Source of the DNA: Hyphomicrobiales bacterium
Lineage (GTDB): Bacteria > Pseudomonadota > Alphaproteobacteria > Rhizobiales > OSC116
Direction of reading: 5' to 3'
NCBI GenBank assembly: GCA_016744975.1
Contig: JADGDI010000007.1
Coordinates: forward strand, 1-49,900
Length of the DNA: 49,900 nt
In this document: piece by piece, positions 26,282 through 34,882 of the stretch
Layout of the letters: every line of letters begins with the position of its first letter
How positions within the stretch are numbered: the first letter of the stretch is position 1
Translations under genes and position numbers: made by a program
The notes under the pieces: generated by a model
The model's database searches: none
Seen by the model: only the letters and a program-made list of their open reading frames with translations
Told to the model about the DNA's origin: nothing

Positions 26282-27283
26282 CTATTCTTGTTTAATGGGT
26301 CGGTTGAGTAGGCGGGTGATGGCAGTGTCTACACCTTCAGTGCCTGCCACAATATTAGCGATGGATTGGCAAATTGGCATATCAATATCCAGCTCATTTG
26401 CCCATTTGGCTAAGATGGTAGAAGTATGCACACCTTCGCTGACACTTTGGCGCTGATCCATAATTTGTTGTAAGCTTTGACCTTGGCCAAGCGCCATGCC
26501 AAGTGACATATTGCGTGATAATGTACTGTTACAGGTTAGGGTTAAATCGCCCAAGCCAGATAAGCCAAATAGGGTTTGGCTTTTTGCGCCTAAAGCTGCG
26601 CCAAAACGGGTTAATTCGGCAAAGCCGCGGGTGGTGAGTGCAGCTCTTGCGCTATCGCCAAAGCCTTTGCCGTCTGAAATACCGCAAGCAATGGCTAAAA
26701 CATTTTTTACCGCTCCGCCAATTTGTGCGCCTATTAAGTCGGTTGAATGGTAAAGCCTAAAGGTTGGGATGGATAAGGCTTTGGCCAATGCTTTGCCCAA
26801 TGCTTCATCTGCCATTGCAAGGGTGATGGCCGTTGGTAGCCCTTTGGCAACATCAGCAGCAAAGCTTGGGCCTGATAAAATTCCGACTTGGGCAAGTGGC
26901 AGAACTTCTTGCATGACTTCAGTCATTAATTTTCGACTGTTTGCCTCTATGCCTTTGGCGCAGATTAAAATTGGAATGGGTTTCTTTAGAAACTCTGCGA
27001 AATCCTTAGCGACATGGCGCACTACTTGGGCGGGGGTAACCCAAAGCAGGGCGTCTAATTCAGCCATTTCGGATAATTGATTGGTGGCTTTAATGTTATG
27101 AGGCAGCGGAAAGCCTTTTAAAAAAACACTATTCTCATGGCTTTGGTTGATGCTATCAACCACTTCAGTTTCGCGCGCCCATATTAATGTATCATGGCCT
27201 GCTCTGGCTGCAATACAAGCCAATGCTGTACCCCATGCCCCTGCGCCAATAATGCCGATTTTAGAAAATGAAAGTTGTGCCAC
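26282..27283 (-). CDS. gpsA: Glycerol-3-phosphate dehydrogenase [NAD(P)+]
   Basis: The 333-residue enzyme has the dinucleotide motif GAGAWGTALA (13-22). CAKGIE (about residue 110) and GGAVKNVLAIACGISDG, containing the catalytic lysine (about residue 190), are also present. It makes sn-glycerol-3-phosphate from dihydroxyacetone phosphate for phospholipid synthesis in the cytoplasm. The start is a GTG (27281-27283); no ATG lies near, and the Rossmann motif begins 12 residues later, so the GTG is credible. It lies 94 bp after tsaD on the same strand. Confidence 0.94.
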   Translation of the reverse strand: MAQLSFSKIGIIGAGAWGTALACIAARAGHDTLIWARETEVVDSINQSHENSVFLKGFPLPHNIKATNQLSEMAELDALLWVTPAQVVRHVAKDFAEFLKKPIPILICAKGIEANSRKLMTEVMQEVLPLAQVGILSGPSFAADVAKGLPTAITLAMADEALGKALAKALSIPTFRLYHSTDLIGAQIGGAVKNVLAIACGISDGKGFGDSARAALTTRGFAELTRFGAALGAKSQTLFGLSGLGDLTLTCNSTLSRNMSLGMALGQGQSLQQIMDQRQSVSEGVHTSTILAKWANELDIDMPICQSIANIVAGTEGVDTAITRLLNRPIKQE

Positions 27284-27377
27284 AATGTTATCGTTTCTTT
27301 AATATTTAGTAGATTATTTGACCTGACTAAAATATAGGAAATTTGAACCAATTGTGCAATATATATAAAAAAATCAA

Positions 27378-28433
27378 TTAGTCATAAAGTGGCCAACGGG
27401 CTTTGGGCGGCGCGCTTAAATCGGATATATTGCCACGTAAATATTGTTCTATGCCTGCCCATGCAATCATAGCGCCATTGTCGGTACATAGCTTGGAGGG
27501 CGGAACAATTAGTTTGAAATTATGGTCACTGCTTAAAATATCTAACTTTTTGGCAATGGCTTTATTGGCTGCAACGCCGCCAGCGATAATGAGTGAACAA
27601 GTCTCATCATCCGCCATGTTTTTATTGTTTCTGAAAATCTGCATGGCGCGCTTAAGGCGGTCTTCAAGGCAATCGGCAGCGGCTTGTTGGAAGCCTGCAC
27701 AAATGTCATATTTATCTTGTTGTTTGATTGGCTCAATGGCTTTTGCAGCATGTAAAACGGCGGTTTTTAGGCCTGAAAATGAAAAGTCACAATTATTACG
27801 GCCTTTCATTGGGCGCGGTAATGAAAACCGAGTTGCATCACCTTGTTTGGCATATTGCTCAACAAATGGCCCGCCAGGGTAGCCAAGGTCTAATAATTTT
27901 GCAACTTTATCAAAGGCTTCGCCAATGGCATCGTCAATGGTACTGCCAAGTAACAGATAGTCGCCAAGGCCGTTGACCTGCAAAATTTGGGTATGACCAC
28001 CAGAGATTAACAGTAATAAATAAGGCGGTTTAAGCCCATTAGATAAGCCAGCGGTCAAAGCGTGGCCTTCTAAATGATTAACAGCAATGAGCGGTAAATC
28101 ATGCGCCAGTGCAATGGCTTTGCCGCTCATTAGCCCGACAATAACCCCCCCTAAAAGACCTGGGCCTGAAGTAGCTGCGACCAGATCCAATTGTTGATAA
28201 GTGACACCTGCTTCACTGAGTGCGGCGGTGACCATTTTATCCATATATTCAATATGGGCGCGGGCGGCAAGTTCTGGTACCACGCCGCCAAAGGGCGCAT
28301 GCACGTCGGTTTGGGTATGGACGATATTGGACAGGATTTCGGCTTTGCCATTTGGATGGCGTATTACGACACCTGCGGCGGTATCATCACAAGAGGATTC
28401 TAGCCCTAAACAGATGATTTGTTGACTGGGCAT
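27378..28433 (-). CDS. tsaD: tRNA N6-adenosine threonylcarbamoyltransferase
   Basis: This 351-residue ASKHA-fold protein has [15 protein letters not shown] (9-23), VPELAARAH (52-60), and the metal-binding HLEGH with histidines 120 and 124. ISGGHTQI is near 148. It transfers the threonylcarbamoyl group to A37 of ANN-decoding tRNAs together with TsaB and TsaE, which are not in this window. The ATG at 28433 with AGGA upstream is preferred to a TTG five codons earlier. It is divergent from hemC, a pairing seen widely in alphaproteobacteria. Confidence 0.95.
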   Translation of the reverse strand: MPSQQIICLGLESSCDDTAAGVVIRHPNGKAEILSNIVHTQTDVHAPFGGVVPELAARAHIEYMDKMVTAALSEAGVTYQQLDLVAATSGPGLLGGVIVGLMSGKAIALAHDLPLIAVNHLEGHALTAGLSNGLKPPYLLLLISGGHTQILQVNGLGDYLLLGSTIDDAIGEAFDKVAKLLDLGYPGGPFVEQYAKQGDATRFSLPRPMKGRNNCDFSFSGLKTAVLHAAKAIEPIKQQDKYDICAGFQQAAADCLEDRLKRAMQIFRNNKNMADDETCSLIIAGGVAANKAIAKKLDILSSDHNFKLIVPPSKLCTDNGAMIAWAGIEQYLRGNISDLSAPPKARWPLYD

Positions 28434-28512
28434 ATGATAATCCTGCAAACTGGAGTGAATGGGCTTGCGCTATGCGCTCAATATTGTAAGAAGGTTTATA
28501 TTAATCGCCAAG

Positions 28513-29460
28513 ATGAGGCAAGCAGTGAATAACATCCCCCAAAATTTAAAATTACCCATTAAAATTGGTACGCGTGGCAGTTTATTGGCCATGACCCAAG
28601 CCAAACAAACCCGCTCTCGGTTAAAGTCGGCTTACGGCTTGAGCGATGGAGACTTTGAAATCATGGTGATTTCAACCACGGGTGATCGTGTTCAAGATAA
28701 AACCTTTTTGGAACTTGGCGGCAAAGGATTATTTACCAGCGAAATAGAAGTGAAATTACTTAATGGTGATATTGATATTGCCGTACATAGCATGAAAGAT
28801 GTGCCAACTATACGCCCCGATGGCATTGGCATTGACTGCATGTTGCCACGTGAAGATGTGCGCGATGCATTTTTATCGATTAAATATAACAGTTTGCAAG
28901 AGTTGCCCAAAGGTGCGGTGATCGGTACATCATCGTTGCGGCGTGGGGCAATTATTTTGGCCAAGCGGCCTGATTTGAAAATTGTCAACTTTCGTGGAAA
29001 TGTTGATACTCGGCTTAAAAAACTTGCTGATGGTGTGGTCGACGCGACTATTTTGGCAACTGCGGGGCTGAACCGTTTGGGCTTTAGCGATATGATTACG
29101 CAGGTAATCTCGGCCAATGACATGTTGCCGGCGGTAGCTCAGGGCGCTATTGGGCTTGAAACGCGCCTAGATGATGGTGCGAATATTCAATTATTATCGG
29201 CCATTAATTGCGGCGAAACACTGGCTGAAGTGAATATGGAGCGGGCATTTTTAAAAGCTTTAGATGGTTCTTGCCAAACGCCAATTGCTGCTTTGGCACA
29301 AATTTATGGTCAGCAGATTGAGTTTAAGGCGATGATTTTAAAGCCTGATGGTAGTGAGGTGCATGAAGCAAAAATTACTGCGCCATTAAACCTAGCAGAA
29401 AAATTTGGTCGCAATATTGGCCTTGAACTATTGGCAAAGGGCGGTGAAGGCTTCTTTTGA
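28513..29460 (+). CDS. hemC: Hydroxymethylbilane synthase (porphobilinogen deaminase)
   Basis: The protein polymerises four porphobilinogens to hydroxymethylbilane in haem synthesis. Seen are IGTRGSLLAMTQA near residue 17, TTGDRVQDK, HSMKDVPT near 92, RRGAIILAKRPDLKIVNFRGNVDTRL near 140, and the cofactor-binding cysteine in GSCQTPIAAL near 250. Starting at 28513 gives 315 residues, the usual length. An ATG at 28459 would add 18 atypical residues and leave only 25 bp to the divergent tsaD start. None of the candidate starts has a strong ribosome site, so the start is uncertain. hemD follows after 7 bp. Confidence 0.92.
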   Translation: MRQAVNNIPQNLKLPIKIGTRGSLLAMTQAKQTRSRLKSAYGLSDGDFEIMVISTTGDRVQDKTFLELGGKGLFTSEIEVKLLNGDIDIAVHSMKDVPTIRPDGIGIDCMLPREDVRDAFLSIKYNSLQELPKGAVIGTSSLRRGAIILAKRPDLKIVNFRGNVDTRLKKLADGVVDATILATAGLNRLGFSDMITQVISANDMLPAVAQGAIGLETRLDDGANIQLLSAINCGETLAEVNMERAFLKALDGSCQTPIAALAQIYGQQIEFKAMILKPDGSEVHEAKITAPLNLAEKFGRNIGLELLAKGGEGFF

Positions 29461-29467
29461 AAAATAA

Positions 29468-30238
29468 ATGATTATGAAAAATATAGTTGTAACCAGACCG
29501 AAAGAAGATTTTGAGCGCAGCGCTGAAAAAATTCGCGCTTTGGGCTATAATGTATTGCATAGCCCGATGATGGAATTTAAATTGCTTGAATTTGAGTTGC
29601 CAGCTATTGATGCATTTTCGGCACTGATATTCACCTCGGCCAATGGGGTTCGCGCGGTGGTTCAATCGGCACATTTTAAGCAATTAATACAGTTGCCATG
29701 TTATGTGGTGGGGCCGCAAAGTGCGGCTTTGGCAAAACAATATGGGTTTAAAGTTAATGCGATTGGTAATGGGGATGTTAAGGCTTTAAGTTTAACCATT
29801 GCTAGTGACTATCAATCTAAAAACCTCAGTAAAGCTTTATTGCATGTTTCTGGCCACCATCAGGCTGGGAATTTGGTGGATATGTTGGCAGAATTGACAA
29901 TAGAGGTTGAGCGACTTCAAGCGTATCATATGCTAGAAATAGGCCATATTGCACCAAAGGTATTAGGACTTATTGAAAAAACTGGTTTGTATGAAGATGT
30001 TGAAAAAATAGATGGTATATTATTATACTCTGCAAGAAGTGCAAAAATATTGTTTAAAAATTTGGCGGCTGCGCAAGTTTTAACAAAAATTAGTAATATT
30101 CAGATATATTGTTTATCAAAAAATATTGCAGGATGCGTTTGCAAGCCCTATTTAAAACATATATATTGGGTAAAGCAGCCAAATGAAGATGCGTTATTAG
30201 ATCTAATGCAACAAAATATGAAAATGAATGACGATTGA
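29468..30238 (+). CDS. hemD: Uroporphyrinogen-III synthase
   Basis: This 256-residue protein has the weakly conserved HemD pattern: VVTRPKEDFERSAEKIRALGY at the N-terminus, ALIFTSANGVRAV near residue 55, YVVGPQSAALAKQYGF near 78, and DGILLYSARSAKILFKNL near 180. It closes and isomerises hydroxymethylbilane to uroporphyrinogen III. The position directly after hemC supports the call. Codon usage is more AT-rich than in the neighbours. The mitofilin-like gene follows after 21 bp, so hemC, hemD and the next genes probably form one operon. Confidence 0.88.
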   Translation: MIMKNIVVTRPKEDFERSAEKIRALGYNVLHSPMMEFKLLEFELPAIDAFSALIFTSANGVRAVVQSAHFKQLIQLPCYVVGPQSAALAKQYGFKVNAIGNGDVKALSLTIASDYQSKNLSKALLHVSGHHQAGNLVDMLAELTIEVERLQAYHMLEIGHIAPKVLGLIEKTGLYEDVEKIDGILLYSARSAKILFKNLAAAQVLTKISNIQIYCLSKNIAGCVCKPYLKHIYWVKQPNEDALLDLMQQNMKMNDD

Positions 30239-30259
30239 CCCTAGTGACAGGCTTTTATA

Positions 30260-31615
30260 ATGAGTGATGAAAAAAAACAAAATCAACAATCAGATGATGT
30301 CGTCACAGATGATGTCTCTAATGTGAGTGATGATGTAAATGGTGATGCAGAAGTTGTTGAAATAGAAGCTGAAACATCTGAAACGGAATTTGATGCGCCA
30401 GAAGATGCCGCTGAAATGCCTGAGTCACAGGCGCAGAATAAGCCTGGTGCAGGAGTTGGCCGCTTGTTTATTGCGGCAGTTTTAGGTGGTGTTGCAACCA
30501 TTGCGCTCAGTTTAGGAGGTGGGTATTATGCACTTAAATCCAATAATCTTGGTGCTATTGGTACATTGATTAATGACGGTGGTGGCTCGAGTGATTTGCT
30601 TGAAGAGCAATATACTGACCTATCAACACGCATATTATCGCTTGAAGGTGAGCATGCTAATGCTGGCCAGATTGATGAAAGTGCGCTTGCTGACCTTGGC
30701 CCTGTTGCCAAGAAAATTGCTAGCCTTGAAGGAATGCTTAACAATTATCGGGATGAGAATAAAAAACTTGCTGAACAATTGTTTGAATTGCAGCAGGTAT
30801 TAGACAATTCAGCAAATGTTACGCCAAGTGATGATTTTGATAATGGCTTAATTGCTGCCATGCAGGCGCAAATTGCTGAACTTAAAAAGGCAACCAGCCA
30901 ATCTGGCGATGCGGATGTGATTAATCGGGCGATTAGCGATGCACAAATGACGGTGATTAGCGATTCGCAAAATAAGGCGGTGGCCATTATTAATGATAAA
31001 ATTGCCAAACTAGATACTGCGCTTAATGATGTGAAGTCAATTGCGCAAAATGCAGCAGAGCAAGCTGTTGCTGCTGGAAGCGGTAATACTCTGAGCAATA
31101 AAGATGCCAGTAATATGGCTTCGGCTTTGGCTGTGGCTGCGCTTGAGCGGGCATTGCAAGATGAACGCCCATTTGAGGTTGAACTGAATGCATTAAATGG
31201 ATTTGTTAAAGATGGTGGTGCATTGGCACAATTAGGCAGTTATGCAAAAACGGGTTTGGCCAGTGAGGTTACATTATTTAACCAATTTGAGAGCCTATTA
31301 GAAGCTGCTTTGGTTGCAGATTTAAAGGGTGACGGTAAGTCGGTACTGGATAAATTTATCGGTAATGCAAAATCCATCATCTCGATTAGGCGCACTGGCA
31401 ATATTGAAGGGGATGAAACCGAAGCGGTTCTAGCCCGGATAGAAGTTGCTGTTATGGCTAAAGACTTAAGCGGTGCGGTTGCACAAGCAGATGGGCTTAA
31501 AGGCCCCGCAAAAGCTGTGTTTGCAACTTGGGTTGCTGGTGCAAAGTCTCGGTTAGCTGCCAAAGATTTAATGCGTCAAGTGAGCAGTGATATTTTAACA
31601 TCGCTTAGTGAATAA
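30260..31615 (+). CDS. Alphaproteobacterial mitofilin (Mic60-like) membrane protein, COG4223 type
   Basis: This 451-residue protein has an acidic N-terminal cytoplasmic part (residues 1-65). One membrane segment (about 66-88, FIAAVLGGVATIALSLGGGYYAL) is followed by a coiled-coil-rich region (about 105-290). The C-terminal helical domain resembles the mitofilin signature (ALERALQDERPFEVELNALNGFVK near 295, then about 150 more residues). Mic60 shapes crista junctions in mitochondria, and alphaproteobacterial homologues beside haem genes have been proposed as its ancestors and as organisers of intracytoplasmic membranes. The role here is inferred. It lies between hemD and the HemY-like gene, 17 bp from the latter. 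Confidence 0.84.
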   Translation: MSDEKKQNQQSDDVVTDDVSNVSDDVNGDAEVVEIEAETSETEFDAPEDAAEMPESQAQNKPGAGVGRLFIAAVLGGVATIALSLGGGYYALKSNNLGAIGTLINDGGGSSDLLEEQYTDLSTRILSLEGEHANAGQIDESALADLGPVAKKIASLEGMLNNYRDENKKLAEQLFELQQVLDNSANVTPSDDFDNGLIAAMQAQIAELKKATSQSGDADVINRAISDAQMTVISDSQNKAVAIINDKIAKLDTALNDVKSIAQNAAEQAVAAGSGNTLSNKDASNMASALAVAALERALQDERPFEVELNALNGFVKDGGALAQLGSYAKTGLASEVTLFNQFESLLEAALVADLKGDGKSVLDKFIGNAKSIISIRRTGNIEGDETEAVLARIEVAVMAKDLSGAVAQADGLKGPAKAVFATWVAGAKSRLAAKDLMRQVSSDILTSLSE

Positions 31616-31632
31616 TAGTTGGGTAAAGAATT

Positions 31633-33531
31633 ATGATTAGATTAATTGGCTATTTTATTGCATTTGCGGCATTTGTAACCGCTATTGTGTGGCTGAATAA
31701 TAACCCTGGATTTGTTGAGTTTAGCTGGTTTGGCTATCATATTAAAAGCTCAATCGGCTTGTTTATAGCAGCTGGAGTGATGATTGTCATTTTGGCAATT
31801 ATCACTTGGCGACTGGTGCGGGCAATTCTTGGTGCGCCGGATGCATTTGGAATATTTTTTAGTAGCCGCCGCCGCCGAAAAGGTTTTGATGCGCTATCTA
31901 AAGGCATTATTGCTGTAGGCAGTGGTGACATTAAGGCTGCGCATAAATTTTCACGTATTGCCGATGATAAATTGGATGATGAGCCGCTAACTTTATTGTT
32001 AAAAGCCCAAGCAGCGCAACTTGAAGGCAATGCTGATGCTGCCCATGCGGCATTTGAGAAAATGAGCAAACAAAGTGCGACAAAAATGTTGGGTTTGCGT
32101 GGTTTATTTGTTGAAGCAGAGCGCCAAGGTAATGGTGCTAATGCTAAGTTAATCGCCTTAGATGCTGTGGCACATAATGGCCAAAGCAAATGGGCAATAA
32201 ATGGGTTGTTTGATTTGCAAACGGCCGAAGGCGATTGGGCCGGCGCGCTTAATACATTATTGATGAAGGGCCGTTTGAGCGGTAGTGATGCGATAAAAAT
32301 AAAGCGCCAACGCGCGGTTTTGTTAACTGGTGAGGCCATGCATATTGAAGCAGATCATGCTGAGCGGGCATTGGAATTAACGTTAGAAGCCCGCAACCTT
32401 GCGCCTGAACTGGTGCCTGCAACCTTGCTTGCAGCAAAATTATTATTGGCCAAAGGTAGCGTTCGTAAAGCCCATAAATTACTCGAAAAATGTTGGCGCC
32501 TTGCACCGCACCCAGAATTGGGCGCATTGTTTGCGCAAGCAAAAGATGGCGAAACGGACAAGGTTATTTTAAAGCGTGTGCAAAATTTTGCCGCAAAAGC
32601 TGGAGTTGGCAATAGTGCAGTTAAGGCGCAGGCGACGATTGAAGCTGCGGTTCTGGTGGCGCGGGTGGCAATTGATTATAAAGATTGGAACGTGGCACGA
32701 GAGGCACTTGAAAATATTGTTGCCGACGGGCCAAGTGCAAGGGTTTGCACCTTGATGGCTAAAATTGAGCAAGGTGAACTTGGCAATAAAGGCTTGGTTG
32801 CTGAATGGTTGGCGCGCGCGCAACATGCTGGCGGTGACCCTATATGGTTGGCCGATGGGCATATTGCAGCGCAGTGGGCGCCGATTTCACCCATTTCGGG
32901 CGCGCTAGATGCTTATGAATGGAAAATGCCGGATTATCATTTGGCAAAAGTTGAAGCAGATTTAGCCGCGAATATTTTGCTTGAACATCATGAAATTGAG
33001 CAGATTGCTATTGAAGTTCAGGAAAAAACACTGGTAGAATCCAAAGCGCTAGAAATAGTTGCTAATGAAGCCAAAGCGAATGAAGCCAAAGCAATTAAGG
33101 ACAAAAATCTTGAGCAAGAAAAAACTGTACAGCTTGAAAAAAATAAGTTGGAACAAGAAAAGGCTGAAGAAACACGACTTGAAATTGCTAAGCTAGTAAA
33201 AGATGACGATGAAGGCACTGGTGGTAACGGTAGTAATGACGGTAAAACTGATAAAAGTGTTAAATCTGATAATAATACAGCGCTACAACCTGCTGATGAC
33301 AGTCCGCAAAATTCAGGCGCTCAAGTTTCACAAGGTTTGCTGAAAAATGCAAAAAATAAGATTGTAGATGGATCACACAGCCCTTACCGCTCTAGTCCTG
33401 TGACTAATGTTGATGTTAAAGAGCAGGTTGGCCTTGTCCGCCGTCCTGATGACCCTGGTTTGTTAAGCGAGGATGAGGGCGTGAACTTTGAAGCCAAAGA
33501 ACATATTGGTTATTACACTGACCCTAAATAA
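31633..33531 (+). CDS. hemY: HemY-like TPR membrane protein with long charged C-terminal tail
   Basis: This 632-residue protein has two N-terminal membrane segments (about 1-22 and 37-64), as in HemY_N proteins. Tetratricopeptide-like helical repeats follow (about 80-430; for example ALSKGIIAVGSGDIKAAHKFSR and LLAKGSVRKAHKLLEKCWRLAP). The last 170 residues are rich in Glu, Lys and Asp and look disordered. This HemY is unrelated to the oxidase of the same name; its function is unclear beyond linkage to haem synthesis. It sits between the Mic60-like gene and a TerB-like gene 11 bp downstream, in one probable operon. A short tandem repeat lies in the tail (33064-33093). Confidence 0.86.
   Translation: MIRLIGYFIAFAAFVTAIVWLNNNPGFVEFSWFGYHIKSSIGLFIAAGVMIVILAIITWRLVRAILGAPDAFGIFFSSRRRRKGFDALSKGIIAVGSGDIKAAHKFSRIADDKLDDEPLTLLLKAQAAQLEGNADAAHAAFEKMSKQSATKMLGLRGLFVEAERQGNGANAKLIALDAVAHNGQSKWAINGLFDLQTAEGDWAGALNTLLMKGRLSGSDAIKIKRQRAVLLTGEAMHIEADHAERALELTLEARNLAPELVPATLLAAKLLLAKGSVRKAHKLLEKCWRLAPHPELGALFAQAKDGETDKVILKRVQNFAAKAGVGNSAVKAQATIEAAVLVARVAIDYKDWNVAREALENIVADGPSARVCTLMAKIEQGELGNKGLVAEWLARAQHAGGDPIWLADGHIAAQWAPISPISGALDAYEWKMPDYHLAKVEADLAANILLEHHEIEQIAIEVQEKTLVESKALEIVANEAKANEAKAIKDKNLEQEKTVQLEKNKLEQEKAEETRLEIAKLVKDDDEGTGGNGSNDGKTDKSVKSDNNTALQPADDSPQNSGAQVSQGLLKNAKNKIVDGSHSPYRSSPVTNVDVKEQVGLVRRPDDPGLLSEDEGVNFEAKEHIGYYTDPK
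33064..33093 (+). repeat. 15-bp tandem repeat in the HemY-like tail
   Basis: Two copies of a 15-bp unit (33064-33078, 33079-33093; one difference, at the last base) encode the NEAKA repeat in the charged tail. A frame-preserving duplication is the simplest explanation. Confidence 0.7.
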
Positions 33532-33542
33532 AGAGTTTGATT

Positions 33543-33998
33543 ATGTGGCAGAAATTAAAGAAATTTGCAGATAAACTAATGGGTGATGCACCACAAACTG
33601 CGGAACTTGAAGATGATGATTTTAAAGTTGCTGCTGTGGCCTTAATGGTACATGCAGCGCGCATTGATGGCTTTTATAGTGATGAAGAAGCGACCATCAT
33701 GCGAAGGCAAATCCAGAAATATTTTAAGATCAACGCGGAAGAAGCTGAAGCGCTGGTAAAAAATGCTGATAAAGCTGAGCGAGACTCAATTGATTTGTAT
33801 AAATTTACCAGTAAATTATCTGAAAGATTAGACAATGCCGGGCGCAAAGAAATTGTGCGTTTATTGTGGCATATCGTGTTGGCCGACCATGAAGTCACAC
33901 CGTTTGAAGATAATTTAATCTGGCGGGTTGCTGAATTGTTGGGTGTTTCAAGCAATGACCGAATTGCAATTAGAGATGATATTAAGAATTCGCTATAG
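33543..33998 (+). CDS. TerB-like (tellurite-resistance/DUF533-type) helical protein
   Basis: This 151-residue protein is all-helical. It has AAVALMVHAARIDGFYSDEEATIMRR (about residues 28-53) and HIVLADHEVTPFEDNLIWRVAELLGVS (about 112-138), two acidic D-G-x-x-x-x-x-E and D-x-x-x-x-x-x-E repeats typical of TerB domains that bind metal. No other ter genes are present, so tellurite resistance is not implied. The ATG at 33543, with AAGAG upstream, is preferred to a TTG two codons earlier. It closes the hemC-hemD-Mic60-hemY run, 11 bp after the HemY-like gene. Confidence 0.8.
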   Translation: MWQKLKKFADKLMGDAPQTAELEDDDFKVAAVALMVHAARIDGFYSDEEATIMRRQIQKYFKINAEEAEALVKNADKAERDSIDLYKFTSKLSERLDNAGRKEIVRLLWHIVLADHEVTPFEDNLIWRVAELLGVSSNDRIAIRDDIKNSL

Positions 33999-34046
33999 GC
34001 CTATGAGATATCATGGGTTATTGGATATATTGAATAAGAGGGTTAT

Positions 34047-34835
34047 ATGACAGAGCAAAAACTGATCACATTAATTACAGGCGCGTCTGGCGGTATTGGT
34101 GAATATTTGGCTTATCAATTTGCCGCACAAGGTGAAGATTTACTATTGGTTGCGCGCTCTGAAGATAAATTGCAAAAACTATCAGCAAAAATTGAGGCAC
34201 GATATAAAGTGAAGGTGGCCATTTTTACATTGGATTTAAGCGCTCAAAATGCATGCGATCGGCTTGATAAATACGTTAATGATAATGGTTTTAGCGTTAA
34301 ACATTTGGTTAATAATGCAGGCTTTGGCCTTAATGGCTCTATGGCTAAGTTGGATAGTGATGAGCAGTTAAATATGATTGACTTGAATGTGCGGGCGCTC
34401 GCGGATTTATCTTTACGCTATTTGGCGGATGTTACTAAAAACGCCGGCGGCATTATGAATGTTGCCTCGACCATTTCGTTTATGGCAGCGCCATATATGG
34501 GGGTTTATGGTGCTACTAAAGCCTTTGTTTTGTCATTCACTGAAGCTTTGGCACAAGAGAATGTTAATAAAAATATTAAAATAAGCGCGATTTGCCCTGG
34601 CCCAACCAAAACAGGTTTTGGCGTGCGCTCTCATATTGACCGCTCAGATTTATTTGATTATGTACCAACCATGAGTGCTGAAGAGGTCGCTAAAATTGCC
34701 TTTCAAGGCTATATGCGTGGTCAGGTTATTGTGGTAACTGGCATTAGCAACAAGCCTTTGCCATATTTAGTGCGCTTAACACCTAGATGGATGTTGCGTA
34801 AAATTGCCAGTAGATTGATGAGCACAGAAAGGTGA
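34047..34835 (+). CDS. Short-chain dehydrogenase/reductase (SDR family, YqjQ/DltE-like)
   Basis: The 262-residue protein has the cofactor motif TGASGGIG (11-18), NNAG (89-92), and the catalytic set Ser141, Tyr154 and Lys158 in YGATK. It is therefore a complete classical SDR. Arg37 after the second strand (VARSEDKL) favours NADP(H). The substrate is unknown; the closest resemblance I see is to the DltE/YqjQ group of generic ketone or aldehyde reductases. It follows the TerB-like gene by 48 bp and may belong to the same transcript, and it is convergent with maeB. Confidence 0.85.
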   Translation: MTEQKLITLITGASGGIGEYLAYQFAAQGEDLLLVARSEDKLQKLSAKIEARYKVKVAIFTLDLSAQNACDRLDKYVNDNGFSVKHLVNNAGFGLNGSMAKLDSDEQLNMIDLNVRALADLSLRYLADVTKNAGGIMNVASTISFMAAPYMGVYGATKAFVLSFTEALAQENVNKNIKISAICPGPTKTGFGVRSHIDRSDLFDYVPTMSAEEVAKIAFQGYMRGQVIVVTGISNKPLPYLVRLTPRWMLRKIASRLMSTER

Positions 34836-34882
34836 GGGAGGTTTTACCGACCCAAACCGTAAACTTGTCTCTTTAATAAATT

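Noticed and set aside
27403-27882. Plus-strand ORF of 159 codons opposite tsaD
   Set aside because: It is antisense to an unmistakable tsaD with conserved motifs and has no recognisable domain.
31737-32339. Minus-strand ORF of 200 codons within the HemY-like gene
   Set aside because: Its Ala/Ser/Asn-rich composition is the mirror of a TPR protein, and it has no start context.
33543-33998. Tellurite-resistance operon
   Set aside because: Only a single TerB-like domain protein is present. No terA/C/D/E/Z genes lie nearby, so a resistance function is not supported.
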